Virus record (IMG/VR): IMGVR_UViG_3300032285_001218
Coordinates: 1 to 55,024 of that record
DNA from: a virus
Direction: 5' to 3' (one strand)
DNA length: 55,024 nt
Made by a program: the position numbers and the translations under genes. Shown one piece after another: positions 43,801 through 52,133 of the stretch. The first letter of the stretch is position 1; every line of letters begins with the position of its first letter. A model generated the notes under the pieces. That model saw only the letters and a program-made list of their open reading frames with translations, was not told the DNA's origin and did not search any database.

Positions 43801-44341
43801 CGTATATTGTTGCCTTGTCACTAGGATTTCCAAACTGCTGATTAGAACTCATAGCTGCATTTAGTATTTTAATAAACTGATCGTACCAACTTGGGTTAGA
43901 AGGGTCGTTCCATGTAATAACTTGTTCTGCTAAATTTCTGCCGTTAGCATCAACAACAGTTTCAGTAGTACGAATAGTATTAAATTTCAAAAGTCCTTGT
44001 GCTGGAATATTACGTTTAGCATTATAACTTACTAAACGAGCTAGCCTTAAGACACTTTCTCTACGCTCCGCTAACTCTAAAAAGTTTTCACGAGCATTTA
44101 AATCAACGCGGAAAGCTATGCTTTGGCCCAAGAATGCAATAAGATCCACCAGGGCAAGGTATTCGCTAGACTCAATGTAATCGTTAAAATCTTCAGGATA
44201 GTTTGTACGTAAGTATGTAATCATGGTCCTGCGGAGATTTTCAAAATCATAACTTTGAAAGTCTGCATTACGGAATGATTGGTAAATTTTCTTCCAATCT
44301 TCGCTGATTAATAAATTATTTTGTCTATCAGTTGAACTCAT
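40886..44341 (-). CDS. gp6: Baseplate wedge protein gp6-like
   Basis: 1151 residues. The N-terminus (SEDWKKIYQSFRNADFQSYD, then LIAFLGQSIAFRVDLNAREN and LARLVSYNAKRNIPAQG) is the conserved start of T4-type gp6, which dimerises to form the inner ring of the baseplate. The C-terminal part (NNDDDKVMILSSQP... and ITNFIIVPRQAG, FGSLFEIKCP) also fits. It is almost twice T4 gp6 (660 aa), with extra sequence in the middle. The ATG is 18 bases after a late-type box. Confidence 0.85.
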   Translation of the reverse strand: MSSTDRQNNLLISEDWKKIYQSFRNADFQSYDFENLRRTMITYLRTNYPEDFNDYIESSEYLALVDLIAFLGQSIAFRVDLNARENFLELAERRESVLRLARLVSYNAKRNIPAQGLLKFNTIRTTETVVDANGRNLAEQVITWNDPSNPSWYDQFIKILNAAMSSNQQFGNPSDKATIYGIPTSQYRFQGANTDIPIYSFSKSVAGRNMNFEITSTTFSGEDYIYEEAPKIGNHPAFIYKEDGHGASSPGTGFFFNFTQGTLNAGSFTITQPSSTESVDLATTNINNNDVWLYRLNESGSESELWTKIPSLEGNNVIYNSLNKSIRNIYAVITRANDSVSLAFSDGTFGNLPLGTFRTYYRTSNGISYVINPADIRNISISIPYTSKKGRTETLLISLNLPTSISNSDISETNASIKANAPATYYTQNRMITAEDYNISPLSVTQQAAKIKAVNRTASGISRYFDLKDPTGKYSSTNLYANDGVIYQDSYVQYTKFNYATKTDIEGVIRNTVYDIIKKSDLRNFYYSNNVTFLSASLPIAWYRQTVDSNSSTGYIGDLTDNNVSYAVGSYTSTDLKYLTPGALIKFAPPTGKYFDSTNGNTLVSIPTGYTTSDKPGALSYIWAEVISVNSAGTDLSQTDGPITLNQIIPSNAKIIQIIPKLSTSLSTSVIATMIDLIYSNRPFGLRYNTVVQSWQLVFESNLNQTSAFSLSKQGNNSNTNQDSSWILMFTTDNEFYTITTRLLRYVFESDKETRFYFDDNIRIYDNTSNSIVGDKINILSINTKPSSIVPFTADLSWDVIASYSGMDGYIDNKKLVVSFQDSDNNGVVDNPQMFLDIVSANGVDFTFYIVQEKYEISSGQEDYRYVNNDDDKVMILSSQPRSFAGYSDGQYFYFADTGVVKVYNAKLGIAQPTLDYKVYPGRDKLKFQYTHSADYESRIDPGASNIIDIYVLTKAYDTQFRQWIDGAATTQPLPPSSSELYNTIGPTLGLIKSISDEIVYHPVNYKILFGSTATSDVQASFKITKNTNSVVSDNDIKSRAITAINQFFTLDNWNFGDIFYFTELSTYVMNQLAPDITNFIIVPRQAGSYFGSLFEIKCPSDQIFINGATVADIEIISGITSGNIKSVTGAALDSIYTQNITSSNYGASNG

Positions 44342-44356
44342 GATGTATCCTATCGT

Positions 44357-44365
44357 GTATTTATT
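44357..44365 (-). promoter_or_regulatory. Late-promoter-like box AATAAATAC
   Basis: Minus-strand AATAAATACACGATAGGATAC region, 15 bases before the gp6 ATG at 44341; the first 15 bases equal those at 26306. Sits in the 45-base gap between gp25 and gp6 genes. Confidence 0.65.
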
Positions 44366-44386
44366 TTATATCAATAAGTACGCAGT

Positions 44387-44830
44387 TTATTGTGCTAACA
44401 GGCCGTTTGCTTGATCAAATCTTAATTGTAAGCTCTGTTGGATGTTATACGCAAGAAAAGTCAGTGTGCATTGTATTTGTATACCTTGATCATATCCTGT
44501 TACTACAACATTTTCAGCTTTGATTCGAGGATCATAATTAATGATAGTATTAACATTTTTTAATATCACATCTTTTATTTCAGGTGTTAATGGTTCAAAT
44601 AGTAAGTCCCATATTACTGTTCCAAATTCAGGTTGCATTAAACGTTCGCCCTGACGTGTGTAAAAATGATTAAAAAGATCTTGTTTAATTAGTTCAAAGT
44701 CGTATAAATTATAGTTTTCAGTATTAGTATTAACTGTACTAAATCCTTTATACATTTTTGGCCTGACAGTTTCTGTTTGATTAATAGCAGGCAATGTTAT
44801 TTTTTTATATAAGTTAGCGTTTGAGCTCAT
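44387..44830 (-). CDS. gp25: Baseplate wedge protein gp25
   Basis: 147 residues, near the T4 length (132). It has the gp25/GPW family features: FSTVNTNTENYNLYDFELIKQDLFNHFYTRQGERLMQPEFG, followed by LFEPLTPEIKDVILKNV and the family-like INYDPRI. gp25 is part of the inner baseplate wedge and carries a fold also found in type VI secretion TssE. It starts at an ATGA-type overlap with the gp5 gene and ends before the late box of gp6. Confidence 0.92.
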   Translation of the reverse strand: MSSNANLYKKITLPAINQTETVRPKMYKGFSTVNTNTENYNLYDFELIKQDLFNHFYTRQGERLMQPEFGTVIWDLLFEPLTPEIKDVILKNVNTIINYDPRIKAENVVVTGYDQGIQIQCTLTFLAYNIQQSLQLRFDQANGLLAQ

Positions 44831-46689
44831 TATGTTCCTGACTCCTCTTGTTCTTGTTCTGTTGCAGTAGGTGGCCTAACTGTAAATGTATCGTCAGGAC
44901 CAGTCGAATATGTTTTCCATAAAGTTGGAGTAGGTAGCATTGTCTCGCTAAAATCGCTTTGATCATTTAGCTGTTCTCCGTCTGTATCTTCATACCTACC
45001 GTCAATATCTCTGTCCGTCTGATCAATTTTAACTTTGAGAGGGTCTACATTTTCGTGATACACATACGGTTCAGTTGTAATAACTCGTCGCATAATTGTG
45101 GGTGGAAGTTTAGTATCGTCATACTCCCCAGTCTCAATTGATAATTTATGAAGTTTTAATCGTTGCGGTAATTCTGCTTCTGAAGCTGAATCGGCATCTG
45201 CGGCAGACGATCCTCCAAAATTTCCAGAATTAAAATGAATTTGGCCGCCATCAATGTTAGTACCAGATGCTTTAACTTGGAAAGCAGATCCAGCGGTAAT
45301 TGTATATCCACTGCCTGAACTAATAGTAACAGCATTGCCTATTGATCTATCTTCTGCTTCTCCAATTTTAGTTTTAAGGCTACCATCAAACTTTTTATCA
45401 ACATTGCCTAACACATGTTGCAAATAATTAGTATCGTATAATTTGTTTACATCTTGCTTAACATGGTGTGTGTATGTAGTTTCGTATGTAATATCTACAG
45501 CTTCCTTAACTTGTATTTTTTGATTTCCATCAACAACTAAAATTTGATCTTTAATTACATGAGTGTGCTGTTCTCCTCTAACTTTTGTGTTAAAATTTCT
45601 TCCACATTCAATATTAATATCTCTATCTGCATAAAAATTTAAATCATTTTGTGTACGTATGCTAATACTATCTTCCGCATAGATATCAATTTTGCCATCA
45701 CTAGTTAATTCAACCCAACTAGTACCCCGAGCATTAGTAATATAAATTAAATCTTCACTATTATGAAAAAGTATTTGGTGTCCAGTTCGTGTTCTAATTC
45801 TAACTAGTTCATTATGCGGAATGTTTACATCACCAGTTGTTTCTTTATTTTCTACAGAAGCATATTCAGGAGGGCCTTTACTTGCATTAGTTTTACGTAA
45901 AAATCTGTCGTCACCGTCGTCCATTACAAAAGTTGTGCCGCCTAGTCTACTTACAAATGCATTGTCAACTTTTTTTTCTTCGCTTCCAATACGACCAGTT
46001 TTAGCTCCTGGTTTTTTATCTACTGGGCCAGGTGTGCTGATTCCAAAAACCATACTAGGAACTTCTCTTCTAGCACTGCTAGATGTAATTCCTCTAATAT
46101 CATCGAAAAGCAATCCTTGATGAGATAAAACATCAGTAAATGGGTGGCGCGGTTTTAATGCCTGAGAAGCATCAGGATTATCTGTACTTTGTATTTTTTT
46201 ATTATATTCTGCTACAGGAACTCTGCCGTATTGATTTTTTGCATCAGGGTCCGCATCTTCAACAACTTTTTGAGTAGAAGCAAGGCCAGGAAGCATAAAG
46301 TTTGCTCCTTCATCTTGCACACACCCTATCCAATAACCTCTTCGAGTGTCGCCATCAATAAAAATTACAACCACCAGGCTACCAACATCGGGTGGAATCA
46401 TCCACATACCGTAACTTTTTTGTGTGTTGTTGTACGTATCATCTTCTGTTCGGCCTGGTTCTCCGGCAGTATGATTAGAACTTGTTACGCCGTAAAAAGG
46501 ACTCATATAACTTACTTGGTGTATCTCTGATTCAACTGTAAGATTACCAGAAGGTCTTAAAATTTCAACTTGTAGTATACCCATATAAGTTGTATCTAAA
46601 TGCCCTACTATTTTAGCAAGAAACGGGCCGGGGCGTCCAAGTTCGTCATTTTTTGAACTATAATTATAATTATTTGAATTGTTTGACAT
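44830..46689 (-). CDS. gp5: Baseplate hub spike protein gp5-like, no lysozyme domain
   Basis: 619 residues. Residues 20-130 form an OB-fold typical of gp5/VgrG proteins (AKIVGHLDTTYMGILQVEI, MWMIPPDVGSLVVVIFIDGD, GYWIGCVQDEGANFM). Roughly 300-490 consist of beta-helix repeats (IDIYAEDSISIRT, NLNFYADRDINIECG-like units, VDGNQKIQVKEAVDI), the trimeric needle. Between them T4 gp5 has a lysozyme domain; here there are about 160 residues with no visible lysozyme catalytic pattern. The protein would tip the tail and puncture the outer membrane without cell-wall hydrolysis of its own. The 1-base overlap with gp25 suggests coupling. Confidence 0.8.
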   Translation of the reverse strand: MSNNSNNYNYSSKNDELGRPGPFLAKIVGHLDTTYMGILQVEILRPSGNLTVESEIHQVSYMSPFYGVTSSNHTAGEPGRTEDDTYNNTQKSYGMWMIPPDVGSLVVVIFIDGDTRRGYWIGCVQDEGANFMLPGLASTQKVVEDADPDAKNQYGRVPVAEYNKKIQSTDNPDASQALKPRHPFTDVLSHQGLLFDDIRGITSSSARREVPSMVFGISTPGPVDKKPGAKTGRIGSEEKKVDNAFVSRLGGTTFVMDDGDDRFLRKTNASKGPPEYASVENKETTGDVNIPHNELVRIRTRTGHQILFHNSEDLIYITNARGTSWVELTSDGKIDIYAEDSISIRTQNDLNFYADRDINIECGRNFNTKVRGEQHTHVIKDQILVVDGNQKIQVKEAVDITYETTYTHHVKQDVNKLYDTNYLQHVLGNVDKKFDGSLKTKIGEAEDRSIGNAVTISSGSGYTITAGSAFQVKASGTNIDGGQIHFNSGNFGGSSAADADSASEAELPQRLKLHKLSIETGEYDDTKLPPTIMRRVITTEPYVYHENVDPLKVKIDQTDRDIDGRYEDTDGEQLNDQSDFSETMLPTPTLWKTYSTGPDDTFTVRPPTATEQEQEESGT

Positions 46690-46690
46690 G

Positions 46691-48892
46691 TTATTCCGTA
46701 GGATCTTTTATTGGAACAGGTGGTGGTTTTGAATTAGTTAGTACGCCGTTTCCGTCTGCACTAGTTGCACTAGTTGCACTAACTTCTTGGTACGGACGAC
46801 GTTGTCCTGATAATGTTTGTGTAAATTGTCCTTTTTGGAATTTACAAACAACATTTGTAACATGATAAAGACCGCTCCATGAAATTAAAGGAGCACTTGC
46901 AGTTGTGGGTGCAAATTGATATAACCCAGTTCCTTGATTTATGTCAAGCGGTGTTCTAAAATTAACAAGTATATCAACTTCGCCATTTTGCCAATTTACT
47001 GATCCATCATCTAGTAAATTAGTACTATTTGTAGTTGACTGTCCTGTCCAGTTACCCATCCCGCTGTGTGCAATATAGTACGGATCTCCGATAATTTCCA
47101 TATTTAATGTTGTCATTGAGCTAGTACTCGAACGGGTTACTGCATCATGAAAAATACGTGCGGCACGTACTGATGGAGTATCTGGGCCTGATCCGCCTTT
47201 TTGATCAGTGTTAGTTAATGTTTTTAAAAATCTTACTATACCTGGCATTACTCCAAGTTTTTGTTCAGGTGGATTGCCTGTACCGAGAGGAGCAACAATT
47301 TCTTTATTAGGATCGGTGGCTGCCACATCTCCAGATTGGTCAATTGTTACAGTATCCGCACCTTTATTAAGGAAATCGGCGGCCATTGCTGTGAAAAATC
47401 CATTTTCAAAATATATGTCAAAGTTTATAATATCAACATTTTTTCCAGTATAGATATAATCATATTGTTTAACTGTTTGTTTGGCAAGCTCATAAAAACC
47501 TGGGCCTTTTGTATTAACTGTAATCATCTTACTAGCGTGAACATCGTAAGGAACAACCCTATAAACATATACAAGAGGTTTGATTCCAGTTGTAGGTAAA
47601 TTTGCATCCGATGATATAATAAATTTTTGACAATCAATTCTCCACCAACCTACAAACCCTTTGTCATCTGTTTTTCCATCAAGGGCTTTATTTGGAAATA
47701 CACTTTTCAATATTACTTGATTGATAGCGTTTGGAATATCGTGAGATTGATTAAATTTAAAATCACTAACTTTAGGATCAGAAGTTAATTTACCTTTAAA
47801 GAAAGTATTTGATGTTTTGTCATATACATCAGTAGGAGATCCTACAGGCGGTGTTGATGCATTAGATTTATCAAAATTAAGTATTGCTAAACCAATTTCA
47901 TTTACATCGTCTACATTTTGCTCATAACCGTTTTTTCCTTTAGTCACTCCGATAATTTTGTTAATCTGTTCTCTGGACGCAGTTGTTGCACCTTTATCTT
48001 CGGGTATAGCTGGAGTTTTTGATGCAAGAGTTTTTGGAAAAGTTATAATGTATTCGTCAGGAACAGTACCTGGGTTATTTGCTACCAGTAAAGCAGCACG
48101 TTTATTAAGTGCCACTTGTAGACTTTTTTCTCCAGTTTGAAGTAACTGCAAAACTGATGCTCCGGATATTGCTACATCGTTAGGGAATTTTGCGGCGGCA
48201 TCAGAAAGTGTTGCCTGGCTAGTTGGCATAGCTTCTATATTATAAACGGCGCCAGTCTCTTTGACTCGCATGTTTATATTTGATATGTTAAAAGGAATTG
48301 CGCGGAAAGTTTTAGGAATAGATAAAATTTTTCCGTTTTCTGTATTTCCCCTAAACTCCATAGTCAACAACCACGGAGCGTCTCTCCAGTTTTTGTGTTC
48401 TTTTTTAGCAGCAAGATATTGCATTGCTATAGGAAACATGCCCATGCTAAAAGGTTCAGTAATTTGAAATTTTATATTAGTTACGTTCGAATTTAAATTA
48501 TTCTCAAGTCCGATTTGTATATCAAGTTGTAAATTATCTATAAAAAAATCAAATTTCCCGTAAGGAGTTTCTACTCTATTATTAGGGTCAGCATTTGCAG
48601 ATTTACAAATCAATTCAATTTTGCTACCAGCCATATATGTAGTATCAGGATTGTTTGCTTCTGCATCTGATAAACAACCAATTCCTAAAATATAATCATA
48701 GCTTGCATAATCAAACAACGGATTTTTTAATGGTAACTTAACATCAGTTAAAGTTTTAAGAAATTCGCCATTATTTTCAAGAAGACCAGTAACTTTATTA
48801 AGTACAGATGTCAATCCAGTTGCAGAGCCTAAAGAAGTTACCGCAGTTGTAATACTGTTTATTGCTGTAGTCGCTTGATCTAAAAATCCCAT
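46691..48892 (-). CDS. Baseplate/tail structural protein
   Basis: 733 residues. The N-terminal 45 are Thr/Ala/Leu-rich. Next come FDYASYDYILGIGCLSDAE and, at about 120-200, NNLNSNVTNIKFQITEPFSMGMF and LLTMEFRG, a set of motifs seen in large structural proteins beside gp5 in T4-like marine phages. Probably part of the baseplate hub or tube end; no T4 protein can be named with confidence. No enzymatic motif was seen. One base separates its stop from the gp5 start and one base separates it from gp53. Confidence 0.65.
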   Translation of the reverse strand: MGFLDQATTAINSITTAVTSLGSATGLTSVLNKVTGLLENNGEFLKTLTDVKLPLKNPLFDYASYDYILGIGCLSDAEANNPDTTYMAGSKIELICKSANADPNNRVETPYGKFDFFIDNLQLDIQIGLENNLNSNVTNIKFQITEPFSMGMFPIAMQYLAAKKEHKNWRDAPWLLTMEFRGNTENGKILSIPKTFRAIPFNISNINMRVKETGAVYNIEAMPTSQATLSDAAAKFPNDVAISGASVLQLLQTGEKSLQVALNKRAALLVANNPGTVPDEYIITFPKTLASKTPAIPEDKGATTASREQINKIIGVTKGKNGYEQNVDDVNEIGLAILNFDKSNASTPPVGSPTDVYDKTSNTFFKGKLTSDPKVSDFKFNQSHDIPNAINQVILKSVFPNKALDGKTDDKGFVGWWRIDCQKFIISSDANLPTTGIKPLVYVYRVVPYDVHASKMITVNTKGPGFYELAKQTVKQYDYIYTGKNVDIINFDIYFENGFFTAMAADFLNKGADTVTIDQSGDVAATDPNKEIVAPLGTGNPPEQKLGVMPGIVRFLKTLTNTDQKGGSGPDTPSVRAARIFHDAVTRSSTSSMTTLNMEIIGDPYYIAHSGMGNWTGQSTTNSTNLLDDGSVNWQNGEVDILVNFRTPLDINQGTGLYQFAPTTASAPLISWSGLYHVTNVVCKFQKGQFTQTLSGQRRPYQEVSATSATSADGNGVLTNSKPPPVPIKDPTE

Positions 48893-48893
48893 A

Positions 48894-49196
48894 TTACAAT
48901 CCTAGGGCTATTTTTAAACTACTATTTTTACAAATATATATTTTTTTACCGGGAACAAAATCAAATATAGGGTCTTGTAGTACATCAAGATTGCGCTGTA
49001 TAAAAACCCACCATAACGAAGCATCTCCGTACAAATCGTATGCTAGTAAATCAGGACGATGTGTATATTGGCTTTCAATGGCATATAAAAAATCATCTGT
49101 TTCCGCACTAACAGGTCGAATTGTTAGTACATCTAAATAATTTTTAGTAGTAATAGTATTATACCACGGGCTAGTATTTTTGTAGTTAGCAGCCAT
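48894..49196 (-). CDS. gp53: Baseplate wedge protein gp53-like
   Basis: 100 residues. RPDLLAYDLYGDASLWWVFIQRN matches the gp53 family pattern (R-P-D-x2-A-Y-D-x-Y-x-D-x3-W), often described as LysM-like, and the end is DVLQDPIFDFVPGKKIYI. T4 gp53 is about 196 residues, so this is a short form carrying the core. In T4 it bridges neighbouring wedges. Neighbours: tail-tube-like gene two bases upstream, large baseplate gene downstream. Confidence 0.8.
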   Translation of the reverse strand: MAANYKNTSPWYNTITTKNYLDVLTIRPVSAETDDFLYAIESQYTHRPDLLAYDLYGDASLWWVFIQRNLDVLQDPIFDFVPGKKIYICKNSSLKIALGL

Positions 49197-49198
49197 AA

Positions 49199-50218
49199 TT
49201 AAATATATCCAAAATTATTATTAAGGTAACCGCCAGTAACAAATCTATCAAGACTAAATTTACGAGCACTTGTTCTGCTATACATAGGTTGTAATGTTAC
49301 ACTAAATGTGCTTCTAGTAGGAACATGAGAAACTCCGCCGCTAGTGGTTCCACCAATTCCAAAACTACCCAACAATCCTGCAACTTGTCCTACACCCCCG
49401 GCAACTCCGCTAATAATAGACGTTGCTGATCCAACAGCGCCTCCAAATGCTCCGCCAAATGCTCCGCCAATTGTGTTGGCTAAACTACCAATTGCATCGG
49501 CTGTTCCTTCCAATCCTCCAGCGGCACTTCCAACAACATTGACTCCTATATAATCGCACTTGTCTTCTAAAGAAACATCCATTGCAGTAACTACTACTGG
49601 AACATTTTTAAAAACATAGTTTCCGTAACCATTTAAGAAAACAATTGGTGGCGGGTTTCCGGCTTTTGGATCATTTCCTGTAAACATTTTGGTTAAACTT
49701 CTTAAATAATGTACCATAGCAATCCAGTATAATCCTTCTGTAGGATCTGACACATACATTGGGGCTGTTATTTTAATTGCACCTGGATCACTATTCTTAA
49801 ATGCTTGAAACGTATAGTTAGTATGTACTGTTTCAATTGGTGTATATTTTGCGCCGCTATGTATAGAAATTTTAGGAGTATATGGAAATATTAAACCGCC
49901 TGAATCTTTTAATGGCTTTAACACAGGGCTTGATTTGAAACTAGTCCAACTTGCTAAACTTAATCTAACCCTCCAATCATTGGCATGGGTATCTTCTGTG
50001 AAAGCACTGATGGCGCCCACTATGTCGCCAATTGCTTCACCAGCAGCTGGTAAATTTATACTTCGAATGGCACTGGCAAGGCCGCCTGGAGATGCAAGTC
50101 CTGCAGAAAAAGCAGAGCCTAAATTACTGGCAGCATTGAATCCGTTTGCACCTGCGCTAGCTAAATTGCCAAGATTTCCTAGCGAAGATGTTAATCCTGA
50201 ACCTAAATCGAAACTCAT
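49199..50218 (-). CDS. Putative tail-tube/baseplate protein (gp48/gp54-like)
   Basis: 339 residues. The central part (residues 80-240) contains IFPYTPKISIHSGAKY, TNYTFQAFKNSDPGAIKITAPM, YLRSLTKMFTGND and FLNGYGNYVFKNVPVVV, a pattern found in tail-tube-initiator/cap-type proteins of aquatic T4-like phages. The N- and C-terminal parts are Gly/Ala/Ser-rich and flexible (GGAFGGAFGGAVGSA). By position in the baseplate cluster it is the likely gp48 or gp54 equivalent, but which one is not clear. First gene of the late block, 19 bases behind a late-type box with CAGGAG between. Confidence 0.6.
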   Translation of the reverse strand: MSFDLGSGLTSSLGNLGNLASAGANGFNAASNLGSAFSAGLASPGGLASAIRSINLPAAGEAIGDIVGAISAFTEDTHANDWRVRLSLASWTSFKSSPVLKPLKDSGGLIFPYTPKISIHSGAKYTPIETVHTNYTFQAFKNSDPGAIKITAPMYVSDPTEGLYWIAMVHYLRSLTKMFTGNDPKAGNPPPIVFLNGYGNYVFKNVPVVVTAMDVSLEDKCDYIGVNVVGSAAGGLEGTADAIGSLANTIGGAFGGAFGGAVGSATSIISGVAGGVGQVAGLLGSFGIGGTTSGGVSHVPTRSTFSVTLQPMYSRTSARKFSLDRFVTGGYLNNNFGYI

Positions 50219-50236
50219 AGTGTATCTCCTGATACT

Positions 50237-50245
50237 CTATTTATT
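50237..50245 (-). promoter_or_regulatory. Late-promoter-like box AATAAATAG
   Basis: Minus-strand AATAAATAG, 18 bases before the ATG at 50218. It shares its last base pair with the -35 box of the divergent gp55 promoter. Head of the 31-kb virion block. Confidence 0.65.
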
Positions 50246-50273
50246 TGACTTTAATAAGTGCGTAGTTTATAAT
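50245..50273 (+). promoter_or_regulatory. Sigma70-type promoter for the gp55-gp47-gp46 operon
   Basis: TTGACT (50245-50250), 17-bp spacer, TATAAT (50268-50273). Start at 50296 with GAGG at 50283-50286. It lacks the ACATAG of the other plus-strand promoters. Divergent from, and touching, the late box at 50237-50245. Confidence 0.85.
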
Positions 50274-50295
50274 GTAATTTACGAGGACTCATCTA

Positions 50296-51123
50296 ATGAC
50301 AGCAAAAGTTAATTACCTAAACAACAAGGATATGTTGTTGGAAATACATAGAAGTAAAAGCTCATATTGTAGCTTTACACAGCCTGAATTTCATCAATAT
50401 GACAGTATCTTGCCAAGTGTTGACAAGATCAATATCAGAAGTATAGCTGATGCAAAACGAGCAAGGGCCAAACGTATTGGTGATTTAGAGTATGCAAGAC
50501 GCAAAGCGGCTGGAGAAAAAGTTAAACAAGCAGATTGCGAAGTTGACTATAAAAAGATACTAAAAACAGATGTTGTATTTCGTGTTATGACATTTGATCA
50601 TATTCCTTTAAACGGAACTAGAAAAAAGAATCCAAAAAGTCTTGCAGATCATAGAGACAAAGTGAACTTCCCTCCGTTTCAGCATTGGAAATATAACGAA
50701 GAAGATGAACTCGTTTGTGTGGGCAAGAGTCATTGGAAAGGTGATTTGGAAAAAGGTCACTTTGACAAAGATGCTGGACAAATTACTCCGACACTTGCCC
50801 GAATGATGATTAAGCTATGTGAACGATATGCCACAAGGGGCAATGTTCGTGGTTACACTTACAACGATGAAATGAAAGGGCAAGCTATTTTGCAATTAAC
50901 ACAAATTGGACTTCAATTTGATGAAAGCAAGTCGGATAATCCGTTTGCTTATTTTACTGCCGCAGTTACTAATAGTTTTGTACGTGTTATTAATATTGAA
51001 AAACGTAATCAGAATATTAGGGACGATGTGCTTGAAATGAATGGTATGAATCCAAGTTACAGTAGAACTGGCTCGGGAGAACATGCTGCCGCTGTTAAAC
51101 GTTTTGATGAAGGTGCTGAATGA
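50296..51123 (+). CDS. gp55: Late-transcription sigma factor gp55-like
   Basis: 275 residues. The start NYLNNKDMLLEIHRS corresponds to the T4 gp55 N-terminus (NYVNNKELLQ). Residues 160-235 match its sigma region: YTYNDEMKGQAILQL (187-201), then FDESKSDNPFAYFTAAVTNSF (208-228). T4 gp55 directs host RNA polymerase to TATAAATA late promoters. Between these parts is an insert of about 130 residues (25-160) absent from T4 gp55 (185 aa), with CxxxDxKKI and KVNFPPFQHWKY segments; similar inserts are familiar in far-T4 phages. It is transcribed away from the late block it would activate. Confidence 0.88.
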   Translation: MTAKVNYLNNKDMLLEIHRSKSSYCSFTQPEFHQYDSILPSVDKINIRSIADAKRARAKRIGDLEYARRKAAGEKVKQADCEVDYKKILKTDVVFRVMTFDHIPLNGTRKKNPKSLADHRDKVNFPPFQHWKYNEEDELVCVGKSHWKGDLEKGHFDKDAGQITPTLARMMIKLCERYATRGNVRGYTYNDEMKGQAILQLTQIGLQFDESKSDNPFAYFTAAVTNSFVRVINIEKRNQNIRDDVLEMNGMNPSYSRTGSGEHAAAVKRFDEGAE

Positions 51124-52133
51124 CAAATTTATTTAAGAAGGTTGCTTGCTTCACAGACATACACTTTGGTTTGAAATCAAACAGTAGTGTACACAATCAA
51201 GACTGTGAAGAATTTGTAGATTGGTATATTGCCAAAGCCAAGGAGGAAGGATGCGATGTTGGAATTTTTATGGGTGATTGGCATCACAATCGCAATAGTC
51301 TTAATATCACTACTATGGACTATAGTATTAGGGCCTTGGAAAAGTTGGGGCAGGCGTTTGATAAATTTTATTTCTTTCCTGGCAATCATGATCTTTATTA
51401 CAAAGACAAACGGGATATTCACTCAGTCGAGTTCGGAAAATATATTCCCGGAATCACAGTGGTACATGAACCGACTACCATTGGGGACGTTACACTCTGT
51501 CCGTGGCTTGTAGGAGACGAATGGAAAACTATTGGTAAAAAAGGTGGCAAATACATCTTTGGTCACTTTGAATTACCCAGCTTCTTTATGAACGCTATGA
51601 TTCAAATGCCGGATCACGGTGAAATACAATTAGATAGCTTTAAAGGTTACGAGTTAGGCTTTAGTGGACACTTCCACAAACGCCAACAACAGCGTAATAT
51701 GATCTACATTGGCAATGCATTTCCCCATAACTACGCAGATACATGGGACGACGAGCGTGGTATGATGATACTTGAGTGGGGTGGTCAGCCAGAATATCAT
51801 ACGTGGCCTATGCAACCTACCTTTCGAACAGTTAAATTAAGTCAACTAATAGATGAAGCTGATGTAATTATCAAACCTAATCAACACCTACGTGTCAGTT
51901 TAGACATTGATATTACCTACGAAGAAGCTAGCTTTGTCAAAGAAGACTTTATGAAAAAGTATGCTATTCGAGAATTAACACTTATTCCCGAAAAGAAAGA
52001 ATTAGAAATTAACACTGATATTGATATACAAGCATTTGAAAGTGTAGATCAAATTGTCAGCAATCAATTAATCAATATTGAAAGCGATACATTTGATAAA
52101 AAAATATTGTTGGAAATCTATAACAGTCTATGA
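51120..52133 (+). CDS. gp47: Recombination nuclease subunit gp47 (Mre11-like)
   Basis: 337 residues, T4 size (339). Metallophosphatase motifs in order: FTDIHFG (Asp13, His15), GDWHH, FPGNHDLYYKD, FGHFELPSF and SGHFHKR. Together with gp46 it forms the Mre11/Rad50-type complex that resects DNA ends for recombination-dependent replication and host DNA degradation. It overlaps the gp55 gene by four bases and gp46 by four. Confidence 0.95.
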   Translation: MTNLFKKVACFTDIHFGLKSNSSVHNQDCEEFVDWYIAKAKEEGCDVGIFMGDWHHNRNSLNITTMDYSIRALEKLGQAFDKFYFFPGNHDLYYKDKRDIHSVEFGKYIPGITVVHEPTTIGDVTLCPWLVGDEWKTIGKKGGKYIFGHFELPSFFMNAMIQMPDHGEIQLDSFKGYELGFSGHFHKRQQQRNMIYIGNAFPHNYADTWDDERGMMILEWGGQPEYHTWPMQPTFRTVKLSQLIDEADVIIKPNQHLRVSLDIDITYEEASFVKEDFMKKYAIRELTLIPEKKELEINTDIDIQAFESVDQIVSNQLINIESDTFDKKILLEIYNSL

